Source of the DNA: Butyrivibrio sp. AE3004
Lineage (GTDB): Bacteria > Bacillota > Clostridia > Lachnospirales > Lachnospiraceae
Direction: 5' to 3'
Assembly (NCBI RefSeq): GCF_000703165.1
Contig: NZ_JNLQ01000002.1
Span: 1,736,001-1,800,000 of the forward strand
Length of the DNA stretch: 64,000 nucleotides
Part shown: positions 44,432 to 53,479 of the stretch, one piece after another
Numbering within the stretch: the stretch's first letter is position 1
How the letters are laid out: each line of letters starts with the position of its first letter
Translations under genes and position numbers: made by a program
Notes under the pieces: model-generated
The model's database searches: none
The model's input: only the letters and a program-made list of their open reading frames with translations
What the model was told of the DNA's origin: nothing

Positions 44432-45580
44432 TTACACCCTGCCCTGGAGATGATATACAAAAGCAAGCACTTCGGCTACAGCCTGATAAAGTTCAGGCGG
44501 AACGAATTCGCCCACATCAACGTTTGCGTAAAGCATACGTGCCAATGGTTTATTTTCTACTATTTCTATATTATTTTCTCTTGCAACATCTTTTATTTTT
44601 TGTGCCAGATAGCCTTCACCTTTGGCAACAACCTTAGGAGCGTCATATTTTTCGGCATCATAGGAAATCGCAACAGCATAATGGGTAGGGTTCGTGATAA
44701 CAACATCAGCCTGAGGAAGTTCCTGCATCATACGTCTCTGCGATGCCTGCATCATACGCCTTCTCTGCTGTCCTTTAATCTGAGGATCTCCTTCTGTATT
44801 CTTATACTCATCCTTTACTTCCTGCTTGGTCATTCTCATGTCTTTCTTGAATTTCCTTCGCTGGAAGATTACATCGGCAGCCGCAATGATAACATAAACC
44901 GCCGCAATTCTTATTCCCACATCAACGATCATCGAACCCATAAGTCCGATAGCCTGTTTAAGAGGCATATCGTAAAGCGTGAAAAGAGATGCATTTACAC
45001 CTGTAAAATAATTGAAAACAATAAAGCTTATTACTGCAATTTTAGCAAGTGACTTGAACAGTTCAAAAAGCGATCTGGATGAAAAAATCTTTTTAAACCC
45101 GCTTATTGGATTGAGCTTACTAAGTTTTGGCATAAGCGGCTTTGTTGTAATCTTCCATCCGACCTGCGCAATATTTGAAACGAGGCCTATAAGTAAAGCA
45201 GCCGCCATAAAAGGAAGTGCCGTTAAAAACATCACAAGTATCGCATGAGACATAACCGATTCTATATTACGAAAAGGCATGTTACCTTCGTGAAGGATGA
45301 TGAGCGTAGGAATCTCTCCATACACAAATCTGAACATATGAGAAAAATTGTCCCCCATATATCCGTATAAAAATCTTATAAGCAAAAAAAGCGCAAGGAG
45401 TCCCGCAGCATTACCAACCTCACGGCTATTGGCAACCTGTCCTTCTTCTCTCGCATCCTGCAGCTTTTTGGCTGTGGGTTCCTCGGTTTTTTCTCCACCA
45501 GGACCATCCGCAAAAAACTGCAGATCGTATGCAATCAGAAATGTACTATTAAATTTTTCCTGATTTTCACATAAGGTCAT
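44432..45580 (-). CDS. flhB: Flagellar export switch protein FlhB
   Basis: A 382-residue export gate protein. It has four transmembrane helices and a cytosolic domain with the autocleavage motif NPTH at residues 297-300 (VVITNPTHYAVAISYD), which switches export from hook to filament substrates. The conserved start DLQFFADGPGGEKTEEPTAK begins at about residue 19, so the first 18 residues are a modest extension. The ATG lies inside the last codons of fliR (14-base overlap), implying coupling. Confidence 0.94.
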   Translation of the reverse strand: MTLCENQEKFNSTFLIAYDLQFFADGPGGEKTEEPTAKKLQDAREEGQVANSREVGNAAGLLALFLLIRFLYGYMGDNFSHMFRFVYGEIPTLIILHEGNMPFRNIESVMSHAILVMFLTALPFMAAALLIGLVSNIAQVGWKITTKPLMPKLSKLNPISGFKKIFSSRSLFELFKSLAKIAVISFIVFNYFTGVNASLFTLYDMPLKQAIGLMGSMIVDVGIRIAAVYVIIAAADVIFQRRKFKKDMRMTKQEVKDEYKNTEGDPQIKGQQRRRMMQASQRRMMQELPQADVVITNPTHYAVAISYDAEKYDAPKVVAKGEGYLAQKIKDVARENNIEIVENKPLARMLYANVDVGEFVPPELYQAVAEVLAFVYHLQGRV

Positions 45581-46346
45581 TAATAAACTCCGTCATGAGC
45601 TGTCTCATGTTTGAAAAAATGAAATCCGACGCACTATATAAAAGAGTGCAGGTAATATACATAATTGAAAGTCCGACAATAAGCTTAAGCTGCATACCTA
45701 CAGCAAACATGTTCATTTGGGGTGCAACTCTTGCAAGAACGCCAAGTATAACATTCAGCATAAAAGTAACTATAAATATCGGGAGACAAATTCTGAATCC
45801 GATTATCATATAAACACTAAAAAATTTGACCATTGATTCCAAGAGTTTCTCCGAATTGAAAATGGCACCATTAACAGGAATAAGGCTGAAAGAATCAACA
45901 AGTGCTGAAATAAAGTATCTGTAAAGTCCGCTTACCAGCATCATTCCGATAAATGCATACTGATAAATCGCAGCAGAAACAGGTACCATTTCTCTTGATC
46001 CGGGGCTCATAACCTGAACCATTGAAAGTCCTACCTGCATATCAGCTATCTGACCTGCAAGTGTAGATATCGTGGTGCAGATCTGTGCCGCATATCCAAT
46101 AAGCAGACCTGTAAAAAACTCCTTAATAACAATTATGGTAAATCCAAGGATTGTATCATACTCAAGCGTTTTCACGGGCACAAGTCCATATAACAAAACA
46201 GATAATAAAAATGAAAATCCTATTCTGACCATGTGCGGCGTATTACTCATACTAAAAAAGGGCGCAATATATACAAACATTGTCACCCTTACAAGTATCA
46301 GCAGAAACACCTCCAGGTCACCGTAGGTGAAGGTATAATCAATCAA
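45567..46346 (-). CDS. fliR: Flagellar export gate protein FliR
   Basis: A 259-residue membrane protein of the FliP5Q4R1 export gate with about six helices. Family features include FFTGLLIGYAAQICTTISTL, the GQIADMQVGLSMVQVMSPGS stretch and APQMNMFAVGMQLK. The start is TTG, eight bases after GAGG; no ATG fits the family N-terminus better. It overlaps flhB by 14 bases. Confidence 0.92.
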   Translation of the reverse strand: MIDYTFTYGDLEVFLLILVRVTMFVYIAPFFSMSNTPHMVRIGFSFLLSVLLYGLVPVKTLEYDTILGFTIIVIKEFFTGLLIGYAAQICTTISTLAGQIADMQVGLSMVQVMSPGSREMVPVSAAIYQYAFIGMMLVSGLYRYFISALVDSFSLIPVNGAIFNSEKLLESMVKFFSVYMIIGFRICLPIFIVTFMLNVILGVLARVAPQMNMFAVGMQLKLIVGLSIMYITCTLLYSASDFIFSNMRQLMTEFINDLM

Positions 46347-46359
46347 TCTTCATCCCTCG

Positions 46360-46629
46360 CTAATGAATATATAATGAAAAATCCGACCACATACCAATAA
46401 CGTAATTTGATAATTCCGTAAGCATCCAGTTTCCAAGCAGCATCAATGCCAAAAACGTAATAATAATTTTGGGCACAAAGGTCAGCGTCTGATCCTGAAT
46501 AGAAGTTACTGTCTGGAAAATAGAAACTGAAAGTCCAACTATAAGTGATACCAAAAGTACAGGTACCGCAATTTTTATAACCATATACAATCCATTACTC
46601 ATAATAGCGGTTACGTCATCGACTGTCAT
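46360..46629 (-). CDS. fliQ: Flagellar export gate protein FliQ
   Basis: An 89-residue protein with two transmembrane helices, normal for FliQ. The signature VSLIVGLSVSIFQTVTSIQD, then LTFVPKIIITFLALMLLGNW, is intact. A GGGAGG site precedes the ATG. It sits between fliP and fliR with short gaps. Confidence 0.94.
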   Translation of the reverse strand: MTVDDVTAIMSNGLYMVIKIAVPVLLVSLIVGLSVSIFQTVTSIQDQTLTFVPKIIITFLALMLLGNWMLTELSNYVIGMWSDFSLYIH

Positions 46630-46673
46630 ACTCCAAACCTCCCATCTGCAAAAAATCCAAATTAAATCTTCGA

Positions 46674-47606
46674 CTAATAAAACGTTTTAACAAGACTACC
46701 GATTACCAGATTCCATCCATCCGCAAGTACAAACAAAAGTATCTTAAACGGCATGGAAATTGTCGTCGGCGGAAGCATCATCATACCCATACTCATAAGT
46801 ACCGAAGAAACAACCATGTCTATAACAATAAATGGAATATATATCAAAAATCCGATTATAAACGCAGTTCGAAGTTCGCTTATAAGAAAGCTCGGAACGA
46901 GTACCGCATTGGGAATACTGTCAAGTTCCCCATCCCACTCAATATCATCAATCTCCATGAACAGCCTTACGTCTTTAGTTTGTGTCTGGCCGTACATAAA
47001 GTTTCTTATTGGTATCATTGCTTTATCAAAAAATTCCTGCTGTTCTATCTCACCCTTATCAAAAGGAACCACAGCAGTATCATAGACTTCCTGAAGTGTG
47101 GGCTGCATTATAAAAAATGTAAGAAACAATGCCAATCCCATAAGCACCTGATTCGGAGGTGCCGTCTGAGTTGCTATTGCCTGTCTTGTAAAATGCAGTA
47201 CTATGATGATTCTGGTAAAGCAGGTCATCATAATAAGAAGAAGCGGTGCCAGAGAGATCAAAGTCAGAGTGATCAGAATTCTCAGCGCTCCGTTTATCGT
47301 TCCATTGCCGTTATCATAGGTAACCGTTACCGTATTGGCAATATTAAGCTCTTTTAGATCATCCGCATCCTTTGCCGAACCTGGTTCATTAATATTGGTT
47401 CTGTCCCCATCCGTTCCGGTAAGATGTGTATCTCTGTCAACCGTAGGATCTGTGGGATGTGTGTCATCAATATAAGATGTCGATGCATATACATTCACGG
47501 AACCACTGTAAAAAATGCAAAAAGCCATAACAAAAGAAAGGCATAACAAAGAAATGCCTTTCTTTAACAGTAGCTTTGTATCAATTAGTCCCCTTAATTT
47601 TTTCAT
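46674..47606 (-). CDS. fliP: Flagellar export gate protein FliP
   Basis: A 310-residue protein. An N-terminal signal-like segment (~15-42, ending VNVYAS) is followed by an unusually long ~55-residue polar stretch before the FliP core. The core has LISLAPLLLIMMTCFTRIII, QTAPPNQVLMGLALFLTFFI, FIIGFLIYIPFIVIDMVVSS and the family end LPFK-like MPFKILLFVLADGW. It forms the central channel of the export gate. Lies 29 bases after fliO. Confidence 0.94.
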   Translation of the reverse strand: MKKLRGLIDTKLLLKKGISLLCLSFVMAFCIFYSGSVNVYASTSYIDDTHPTDPTVDRDTHLTGTDGDRTNINEPGSAKDADDLKELNIANTVTVTYDNGNGTINGALRILITLTLISLAPLLLIMMTCFTRIIIVLHFTRQAIATQTAPPNQVLMGLALFLTFFIMQPTLQEVYDTAVVPFDKGEIEQQEFFDKAMIPIRNFMYGQTQTKDVRLFMEIDDIEWDGELDSIPNAVLVPSFLISELRTAFIIGFLIYIPFIVIDMVVSSVLMSMGMMMLPPTTISMPFKILLFVLADGWNLVIGSLVKTFY

Positions 47607-47635
47607 ACCTGAATCTTTTACCTAAAACTTTATAC

Positions 47636-47983
47636 CTAATTTTTCTTTTTGAACCTCTCCAGAACCTTCTCAAATTCTTTACTGAATTCTACAGGGCCGG
47701 AGTTATTCAGAACCGGAGGTTCATATTCATCCTCTGACAGTTCGGTAAGAACAGTCACTGTATCCTTGCAAACAGCGATCACCAGATACTTATTAACAAC
47801 TCTTACTATCTGCATATATTTATTGGTAGATAACCTGCAGGTCTCCATAATTTCCATATTTGCAGTAAACGCAGATTGTTTTTGATATCTGGCAATCCAC
47901 TTTGTCACATAATAGGTCGCAGCCAAAACCAGGAAGAATAAGATCAGAACAGTAAACAGCTGCGCAACCGATGAAACATTCAT
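47636..47983 (-). CDS. fliO: Flagellar biosynthesis protein FliO
   Basis: A 115-residue FliO/FliZ-type protein with one transmembrane helix (~8-28, LFTVLILFFLVLAATYYVTK) and a small cytosolic beta domain (METCRLSTNKYMQIVRVVNK). It assists FliP ring assembly. Its place between fliY and fliP supports the call. A GGAAGGA site precedes the ATG. Confidence 0.85.
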   Translation of the reverse strand: MNVSSVAQLFTVLILFFLVLAATYYVTKWIARYQKQSAFTANMEIMETCRLSTNKYMQIVRVVNKYLVIAVCKDTVTVLTELSEDEYEPPVLNNSGPVEFSKEFEKVLERFKKKN

Positions 47984-48002
47984 TATTATGTCCTTCCAAC
48001 CA

Positions 48003-49298
48003 TTACTGAACTATTTCCGTAACACGTACACCGAAGCTTTCCTCAATAACTACAACTTCGCCCTTAGCCACAAATTTTCCGTTAACAAGTACGTCAACCG
48101 GTTCACCTGCAACCTTCTCAAGTTCTATGATAGTACCCGGTGCAAAGTCAAGAATATCGGAAATAGCTTTTGCTGTCCTTCCAAGCTCAACAGTAACCTC
48201 AAGCGGAACGTCCTTGATAAGTCCGATGTTCTCTCCGGCAGCCATCATCGGATTGCCGGTAGAAAAACTCTGGAACTGAGCGGGTTGAACGTTAGCTCCC
48301 ATCATCTGAGGCTGCATCATAGGCATACCCATGCCCATCATAGGCATACCCATACCCATCTGCGGCATCCCCATACCCATTCCCATCTGAGGTTGCATAC
48401 CCTGCATCATGGAAGGATCCATAGCAGGCATTCCCTGCTGAGCACCTGATGCATCCGGCATCGGCATTCCCATCTCAGAAGCTGCAGCGGCCGGTGCCGG
48501 TGCAGGAGCGGGAGTTGAAGCCGCATCTTCTGCAGCTTCGGTACTGATAGTATCCTTAAGACTCTTAGCGAAGTCTATCGGATACAGCTGCATAAGCGTA
48601 GAATCGACCAGTTCGCCGATCTGCAATTTAAATGTTACACGGCAGAAGGTTCCCGTAAGAAACTCTGAAATCTCACTCGGGTCATCATCTATCATATCGA
48701 GAAGCGTTGCTTCCGGCGGGCTGATATCTACCTTCTGGCCAATCATGGTTGACAGCGATGTTGCAGCTGCACCCATCATCTGGTTCATTGCTTCTGAAAT
48801 AGCTGAGAGCTGCAGTTCACCAACTTCACCATCCGTATTAGTACCATCACCACCCATCATAAGGTCAGTGATAACCATAACGTCACGTTCCTTAAGGATA
48901 AGGATATTTGTACCTTCAAGACCTACCGTATATTTAATCTGAATAAATACACATGGCTTTTCGTAATTATTTAGAACCGTATTCCAGTTTGCAAGCTCAA
49001 CCTGAGGCGTAGTAATATTAACCTTCTGGTTAACGAGCGAATAAAGGGTTGTAGCAGAGGAACCCATACTGATATTGGCAACCTCTCCAATTGCATCCTT
49101 TTCCGTATCATTCAGAAGACTCTCATCAATCTCACCTGCGACAAAGCCGCCACCGCCACCTGAAGGAGCATCCCCGGCGGGCGCATCTGCCGGCGCATCT
49201 GCAGCCGGAGCATCTGAGCCACCGGCATCGCCACCTCCTGACGTATCCATACCGGCGAGCAGTGCATTTATTTCTTCCTGTGAAAGCATTCCATCCAT
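48003..49298 (-). CDS. fliY: Flagellar switch phosphatase FliY (CheC-like plus FliN)
   Basis: A 431-residue C-ring protein. The N-terminus MDGMLSQEEINALLAGMD is the CheY-P-binding motif, also present in FliM. A Gly/Ala/Pro linker follows, then a CheC-like phosphatase domain (~65-255) with both active sites, EVANISM (E72, N75) and SEAMNQM (E169, N172). A Met/Gly/Pro-rich linker spans ~276-333, and the FliN domain is 358-431 (PLEVTVELGRTAKAISDIL). The strong AGGAGG site lies inside the end of fliM. The methionine-dense linker is unusual. Confidence 0.93.
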   Translation of the reverse strand: MDGMLSQEEINALLAGMDTSGGGDAGGSDAPAADAPADAPAGDAPSGGGGGFVAGEIDESLLNDTEKDAIGEVANISMGSSATTLYSLVNQKVNITTPQVELANWNTVLNNYEKPCVFIQIKYTVGLEGTNILILKERDVMVITDLMMGGDGTNTDGEVGELQLSAISEAMNQMMGAAATSLSTMIGQKVDISPPEATLLDMIDDDPSEISEFLTGTFCRVTFKLQIGELVDSTLMQLYPIDFAKSLKDTISTEAAEDAASTPAPAPAPAAAASEMGMPMPDASGAQQGMPAMDPSMMQGMQPQMGMGMGMPQMGMGMPMMGMGMPMMQPQMMGANVQPAQFQSFSTGNPMMAAGENIGLIKDVPLEVTVELGRTAKAISDILDFAPGTIIELEKVAGEPVDVLVNGKFVAKGEVVVIEESFGVRVTEIVQ

Positions 49299-49302
49299 GC
49301 TG

Positions 49303-50286
49303 CTACTCTTCCTCCTCTCTTACAACCGACGTAATTCTGACGGCATATTTATCTTTTGTAGTACCAGGTAATGCCGTAAATTTGTAAATATCACCGACAT
49401 AAACCTGTAACTCACTGTTTACCTGATTATCAAGTCTGATAATGTCCCCTCTTTGCAATTGAACAAAATCGCTTACCGAAACATTACATCTTCCAAGTAT
49501 TGCCTTAACAGGCACATCAACATGTCTGACAAGAGACTCAAGATGATCTCCATAGGTATCATCATCGTGTTTCTGCATGGTTGAAAACCAGAACTTGGTA
49601 TTCAACTTATCCATGACACTCTCCAACGTAAAGTAGGGAAGACATATATTCATCAAGCCTTCAACCTCACCGATCTTAATGTTAAGTGTAACAATCGCTA
49701 TCATGTCAGTAGGCGAAATGACCTGTGCGAACTGTGGGTTAGTCTCTATTCGCTCCATGATCGGGTTGATTGCAAGTACGTTTTCCCAAGGCTCTACCAT
49801 AAGCTGCATGCAGATCGTTATGAGCTTCTCGATAAGAGGTATCTCAATATCGGTAAAGGGTCTGGTCTTATCAAGTCCCACGCCCTCTCCTCCAAGCATT
49901 CTGTCTATGAAGGCAAATCCGATATTGGCCTGAAGCTCAAGTATAATGGTTCCCTGCAAGGGAAGAAAGTTTATAATCCCCAAAATTACAGGGTTACTTA
50001 GCGCATTACTGAACTCCGAATATGTAACCGTTTCAGAGTTGGCAACAGAAACCTGTACGTTTTTTCTTAGATACAACGGAAGTGTTGTTGAAAGCAGTCT
50101 TCCGTAATGTTCATAGATCATCTCCAGGGTTCTTAAATGTTCCTTAGAAAACTTTGCAGGTCGTTTGAAGTCATAATCTTTGACTTTTTTCTCGTCCGCA
50201 GCGGACATCTGATCCACATCGAGTTCACCGGTATTCAGAGCGGCAAGTAGATTATCTATCTCATTCTGTGATAATACTTCACTCAA
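49303..50286 (-). CDS. fliM: Flagellar motor switch protein FliM
   Basis: A 327-residue switch protein. The N-terminal CheY-binding segment is LSQNEIDNLLAALNTG. The middle CheC-like domain (~45-235) has the usual GGxG (LGGEGVGLDKTRPFTDIE) and lacks catalytic ExxN pairs, as expected. The C-terminal FliN-like domain (~250-327) is VPVKAILGRCNVSVSDFVQL. It lies four bases before fliY. Confidence 0.95.
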   Translation of the reverse strand: MSEVLSQNEIDNLLAALNTGELDVDQMSAADEKKVKDYDFKRPAKFSKEHLRTLEMIYEHYGRLLSTTLPLYLRKNVQVSVANSETVTYSEFSNALSNPVILGIINFLPLQGTIILELQANIGFAFIDRMLGGEGVGLDKTRPFTDIEIPLIEKLITICMQLMVEPWENVLAINPIMERIETNPQFAQVISPTDMIAIVTLNIKIGEVEGLMNICLPYFTLESVMDKLNTKFWFSTMQKHDDDTYGDHLESLVRHVDVPVKAILGRCNVSVSDFVQLQRGDIIRLDNQVNSELQVYVGDIYKFTALPGTTKDKYAVRITSVVREEEE

Positions 50287-50363
50287 ACGTAGATCACCTC
50301 ACTTTTAAAACATAAAACAAACATAATAAACTCTTTTCATAATCCCCAAAATATATATCATTT

Positions 50364-50897
50364 TTACTGGTAAACATTACCGGAGAAGTTAACTTCATAA
50401 ATAAAGTTTGATCCGAACAACTCCTGAATCTGCTCAAGGATAGTTGCTTTCGCATCTTCCTCATGCTGTCTGATCTCATCAAGTGTATATGAACCTATTA
50501 CGGAAGTAATCTTTGATTTGATCATATCCTGATAGGTAACAATTGATTCGGCGGTACCATATGTCTCATAATCCGGATTTGATTTATCCATTGAAAGAAC
50601 AACTGTGCACAGCATGTAATGTGATTTTCCGTCACCACTGTCCTTTAGGGTAATTGTCATATCCGGAATTGAATAAGAATCAACATTCGCTATGTCTACA
50701 TTACCTGATGCAGAACCGGAAAAGCCCTGGCCGTTTTCGCCACCGTTTGCCTCAATCTGAAGTGCTGCGGCTATATCACCGATGAGCGCAACAGCCTGAT
50801 TGTTCGTAGACATCACCGTGAACATCATAAAGCCTGTCATACCGGTGTTGATCAAAAGTATAGCCAGAATAATAATTGCAAGCAGATTTTTTTTCAT
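50364..50897 (-). CDS. fliL: Flagellar basal body-associated protein FliL
   Basis: A 177-residue protein with one N-terminal transmembrane helix (MKKNLLAIIILAILLINTGM) and a periplasm-side domain ending FGSNFIYEVNFSGNVYQ, which matches the FliL stomatin-like fold. FliL stabilises the stator around the motor. The ATG at 50897 follows GAGGGAG by six bases; a longer TTG frame from 50912 has the ribosome site inside it and is rejected. Confidence 0.88.
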   Translation of the reverse strand: MKKNLLAIIILAILLINTGMTGFMMFTVMSTNNQAVALIGDIAAALQIEANGGENGQGFSGSASGNVDIANVDSYSIPDMTITLKDSGDGKSHYMLCTVVLSMDKSNPDYETYGTAESIVTYQDMIKSKITSVIGSYTLDEIRQHEEDAKATILEQIQELFGSNFIYEVNFSGNVYQ

Positions 50898-50908
50898 TTT
50901 ATTCTCCC

Positions 50909-51913
50909 TCAATACATCGGACTGAGCGGATTATAAATTCTAATCTCAACCCGTCTGTTTCTAGCACGTCCTTCAGGTGTGGAGTTATCAGCTACCGGCT
51001 CATATTCTCCTCTTCCGGAGTGTTTAAGTTTCGATGGTTCAAGGTCGGTATTTTCCAGAAGATAATAAAATACCGAAAGAGCTCTTCCATCACTAAGTTC
51101 ATCATTATTTGAGTATTTTCCGTAGGATCTGTGCATCGGAACATTATCCGTATGTCCCTCAATCTCTATTGTTCCTCCGGCATATCTCTCAAGAATCGAG
51201 CCAACCTTATCAAGAATAACATTCGCGCCTTCCTTAAGTGTGGCATCACCTGTATCAAAAAGGATTGCTCCCTGTAATGTTAACTGTACAAACTGACTAG
51301 TAAAGTTCACATCCACCTGTTTTGTTATATCCATCGCATCAAGTGATTCGCTTATCTCTGCAGCCAGTGCTTCGGAAGCCTTAAGCTGTTCAGCTTCAGC
51401 TGCCTCCTGAGTATCCTCCGCATTTGCACCGGTTTTCTCGGATTCACTTTCTGTGCCGGCATTCTCAAGCTCGCCTTCGGAACCGGTTCCTTCACCTTGT
51501 CCCTCAGCTCCCTGGCCTATTCCACCTTCACCCTGCATGATTCCGGCGCTGTCGCCTTCATCATTTATACCGGCACCACCATTTTCACTGGCATTCTCAC
51601 CCTCAGTATCGGTAACCTCCTCATTCTGAGAACCTGACTGTGAAATACCCATTGAAATAATGTAATTGGATAATTGATTAAGCTGTGAAATACCGTCACC
51701 TACAAGTGCCCCCTGCCCCAACGCAGCTTCACCACCACTGAAAATGCCAAAAGCGGAACTGAACGAGGAAGCAACTTCTTCAAACTTTTGAGCATCCATG
51801 GTAGCCATAGAGAAAAGCAAAACGAAGAAGCATAGAAGCAGGTTCATAAGATCACCGAATGTACCCTGCCACGCAGGCAAACCCGGTTTTATTTCTTCTG
51901 GTTTCTTAGCCAT
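50909..51913 (-). CDS. motB: Flagellar stator protein MotB
   Basis: A 334-residue stator subunit. The single transmembrane helix (GDLMNLLLCFFVLLFSMA) carries the proton- or sodium-binding Asp21. The OmpA-like peptidoglycan-binding domain (~215-334) has IEIEGHTDNVPMHRSYG and RARNRRVEI. Between them lies an unusually long acidic Gly/Glu/Ser-rich linker (~95-190). The ATG overlaps motA's stop region by one base. Confidence 0.94.
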   Translation of the reverse strand: MAKKPEEIKPGLPAWQGTFGDLMNLLLCFFVLLFSMATMDAQKFEEVASSFSSAFGIFSGGEAALGQGALVGDGISQLNQLSNYIISMGISQSGSQNEEVTDTEGENASENGGAGINDEGDSAGIMQGEGGIGQGAEGQGEGTGSEGELENAGTESESEKTGANAEDTQEAAEAEQLKASEALAAEISESLDAMDITKQVDVNFTSQFVQLTLQGAILFDTGDATLKEGANVILDKVGSILERYAGGTIEIEGHTDNVPMHRSYGKYSNNDELSDGRALSVFYYLLENTDLEPSKLKHSGRGEYEPVADNSTPEGRARNRRVEIRIYNPLSPMY

Positions 51914-52716
51914 TATTCTCCTCCGCCATCACTGGAGCCGTTCTCGGCTTCGTATGCTGCTCTGTTAGCAGGTGACAGGAATGATTTAAGCTTCTCTTCA
52001 GTAACTCTGGGGTTCTCACCTGCCTGAATGGAAAGCAGTCCTTCAATAACAATACTCTTCATAGTGTACTCTGCATTAGATCTGGCCTTAAGCTTATTCT
52101 CAGCAGGATAGCAAATCCAGTTTGCAAGCGCTGAACCGTAGAACGTAGTAATCAATGCAACGGCCATGGACGGTCCGATTGATGAGGGATCTGACATGTT
52201 CTGCAGCATAAGAACCAGTCCAAGAAGTGTTCCGATCATTCCCCAGGAAGGTCCCATTCCGGCTATATCAGCCCATATATTGTAGTTTTCCTTATGTCTC
52301 TCAGACATAGCGTCTATCTCTGCCTCAAGTATTGCCTTAACAAGTTCAGGCTCAGTACCATCGACAATAAGTCCTACACCTTTCTTCATAAAGGGGTCTT
52401 CAATATTGCTGGCAGCTTCTTCAAGTGCAAGAAGTCCCTCTTTACGGGCAGTATTAGACAGATCAATGATCTGCTTAATTACTGTTTTGGTATCATCAGT
52501 CGTCCCTTTAAAAATCATTGGGTAAGTCTTGAGTCCGTTTATAAAGCTAGGCATGGTTCTCGAACCCAAAACAGCCATGAGCGCACCACCGAATGTAATC
52601 ATCGCTGACGGTGCATCCACAAAGTACTTAACGCCACCAATTCCGGCACCCAGCACGATACTCAGAATCATGAAAACAAGGCAAAGACCTACACCTAGTA
52701 TTGACGCAATATCCAC
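51913..52716 (-). CDS. motA: Flagellar stator protein MotA
   Basis: A 267-residue stator subunit with four transmembrane helices. Conserved parts are ILGVGLCLVFMILSIVLG, MITFGGALMAVLGSRTMP, the cytosolic loop with charged residues, and GPSWGMIGTLLGLVLMLQNM. The start is GTG at 52716 after AAGGGGGAAAACTAA; no upstream ATG fits. With MotB it forms the ion channel that drives rotation. Confidence 0.95.
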   Translation of the reverse strand: MDIASILGVGLCLVFMILSIVLGAGIGGVKYFVDAPSAMITFGGALMAVLGSRTMPSFINGLKTYPMIFKGTTDDTKTVIKQIIDLSNTARKEGLLALEEAASNIEDPFMKKGVGLIVDGTEPELVKAILEAEIDAMSERHKENYNIWADIAGMGPSWGMIGTLLGLVLMLQNMSDPSSIGPSMAVALITTFYGSALANWICYPAENKLKARSNAEYTMKSIVIEGLLSIQAGENPRVTEEKLKSFLSPANRAAYEAENGSSDGGGE

Positions 52717-52767
52717 TTAGTTTTCCCCCTTCATTTTAATAAGTCAAAAGACATATAGACTCAAACA

Positions 52768-53025
52768 TCACTTAATTCCCATGTTATGAACAGTTTCACG
52801 AACTCTGCACTTCTGTACGTCTTCGCCGGCAGACACCAAAGGGCCACCTGTCTGTATAGTCCCTCTCTCATTACATCTGTTCATAACTTCCGTAAGTGAT
52901 TCCCTTACTATAATCTTACGTCCATTCGCCAAAATTATGACCGTATCGGGAGTTGCTTCAACTGTTTCTATCAGATTTTCATTGACAAGCATACTCCGTC
53001 CATCCAGTCTGGTAATCTCAATCAA
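52768..53025 (-). CDS. flbD: FlbD family flagellar protein
   Basis: An 85-residue FlbD/YlzI protein. The core MIEITRLDGRSMLVNENLIE ... PDTVIILANGRKIIVRESL is the family signature; usual length is 65-75, so the C-terminal ~20 residues (VQKCRVRETVHNMGIK) are slightly extended. The start is TTG, eight bases after AGAGG. In related bacteria flbD sits directly after flgE; here it is separated from flgE by the surface-protein cassette. Molecular role is poorly known. Confidence 0.85.
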   Translation of the reverse strand: MIEITRLDGRSMLVNENLIETVEATPDTVIILANGRKIIVRESLTEVMNRCNERGTIQTGGPLVSAGEDVQKCRVRETVHNMGIK

Positions 53026-53390
53026 AATATCATCCTCTTATAATTATTTTTGTAAAAAGCTTTCAGAAAAACGGCCTTAAGCAAAGCAAAAAAATTTCAT
53101 AAATTAATTGAATTAAGTTAATTTTATCATGTTTTTTGATGAAAAGGTAATCGAAAAGCCGCAAACAAACGCTGTTTGATTTTTTATTTCACAAAATCAA
53201 ATATATTTTGAATTTTTATTTCACGCTATATCTTGTGCATACATCAGAATCTATTATACAATATCTCGTGCTTTATTTAAACAAATTTATTCCTCGTTTA
53301 ATTGGATTTTGGTCAATTTTTGATTTTTATATTCTTTTATTAGTTTGTTAATTCGATTTTTATATTATAAATTCCAACAATCCGGTGTGC
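53026..53390 (-). promoter_or_regulatory. AT-rich regulatory region upstream of flbD-motA
   Basis: No gene is seen. Two promoter candidates face flbD: a perfect TATAAT at 53258-53253 with a weak TTTAAA about 17 bases upstream, and TTACCT (53150-53145) with TAAAAT (53126-53121) at 18-base spacing. Two near-identical 18-base direct repeats (53175-53192 and 53207-53224) start 32 bases apart, about three helical turns, upstream of the second promoter. Confidence 0.45.
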
Positions 53391-53439
53391 TTGAAATTAA
53401 ATTACATAAGTTGCCAGAATTCATGTAATTTAATTTCAA
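53391..53439. repeat. Perfect 17-bp inverted repeat
   Basis: The arms 53391-53407 and 53423-53439 are exact reverse complements, all AT except two G/C pairs, around a 15-base loop. It lies just beyond the mini-gene terminator, ahead of the flbD promoters. It could be a second terminator, an operator, or the footprint of a mobile miniature element. Confidence 0.7.
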
Positions 53440-53440
53440 A

Positions 53441-53479
53441 AAATATGCCATCCCCTATCTGTTCGAGGATGGCGTATTT
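53441..53479 (-). terminator. Intrinsic terminator of the mini secreted protein gene
   Basis: A 13-bp stem with one G-T pair (ATGCCATCC / GGATGGCGT core) is followed by TTTTTTG on the minus strand, right after the stop codon. Confidence 0.82.

Noticed and set aside
47988..48449. Plus-strand His-rich ORF (many HTH/HRH repeats)
   Set aside because: It is the complement of the Met/Gly/Pro-rich linker of fliY; the minus-strand gene is conserved and in operon context.
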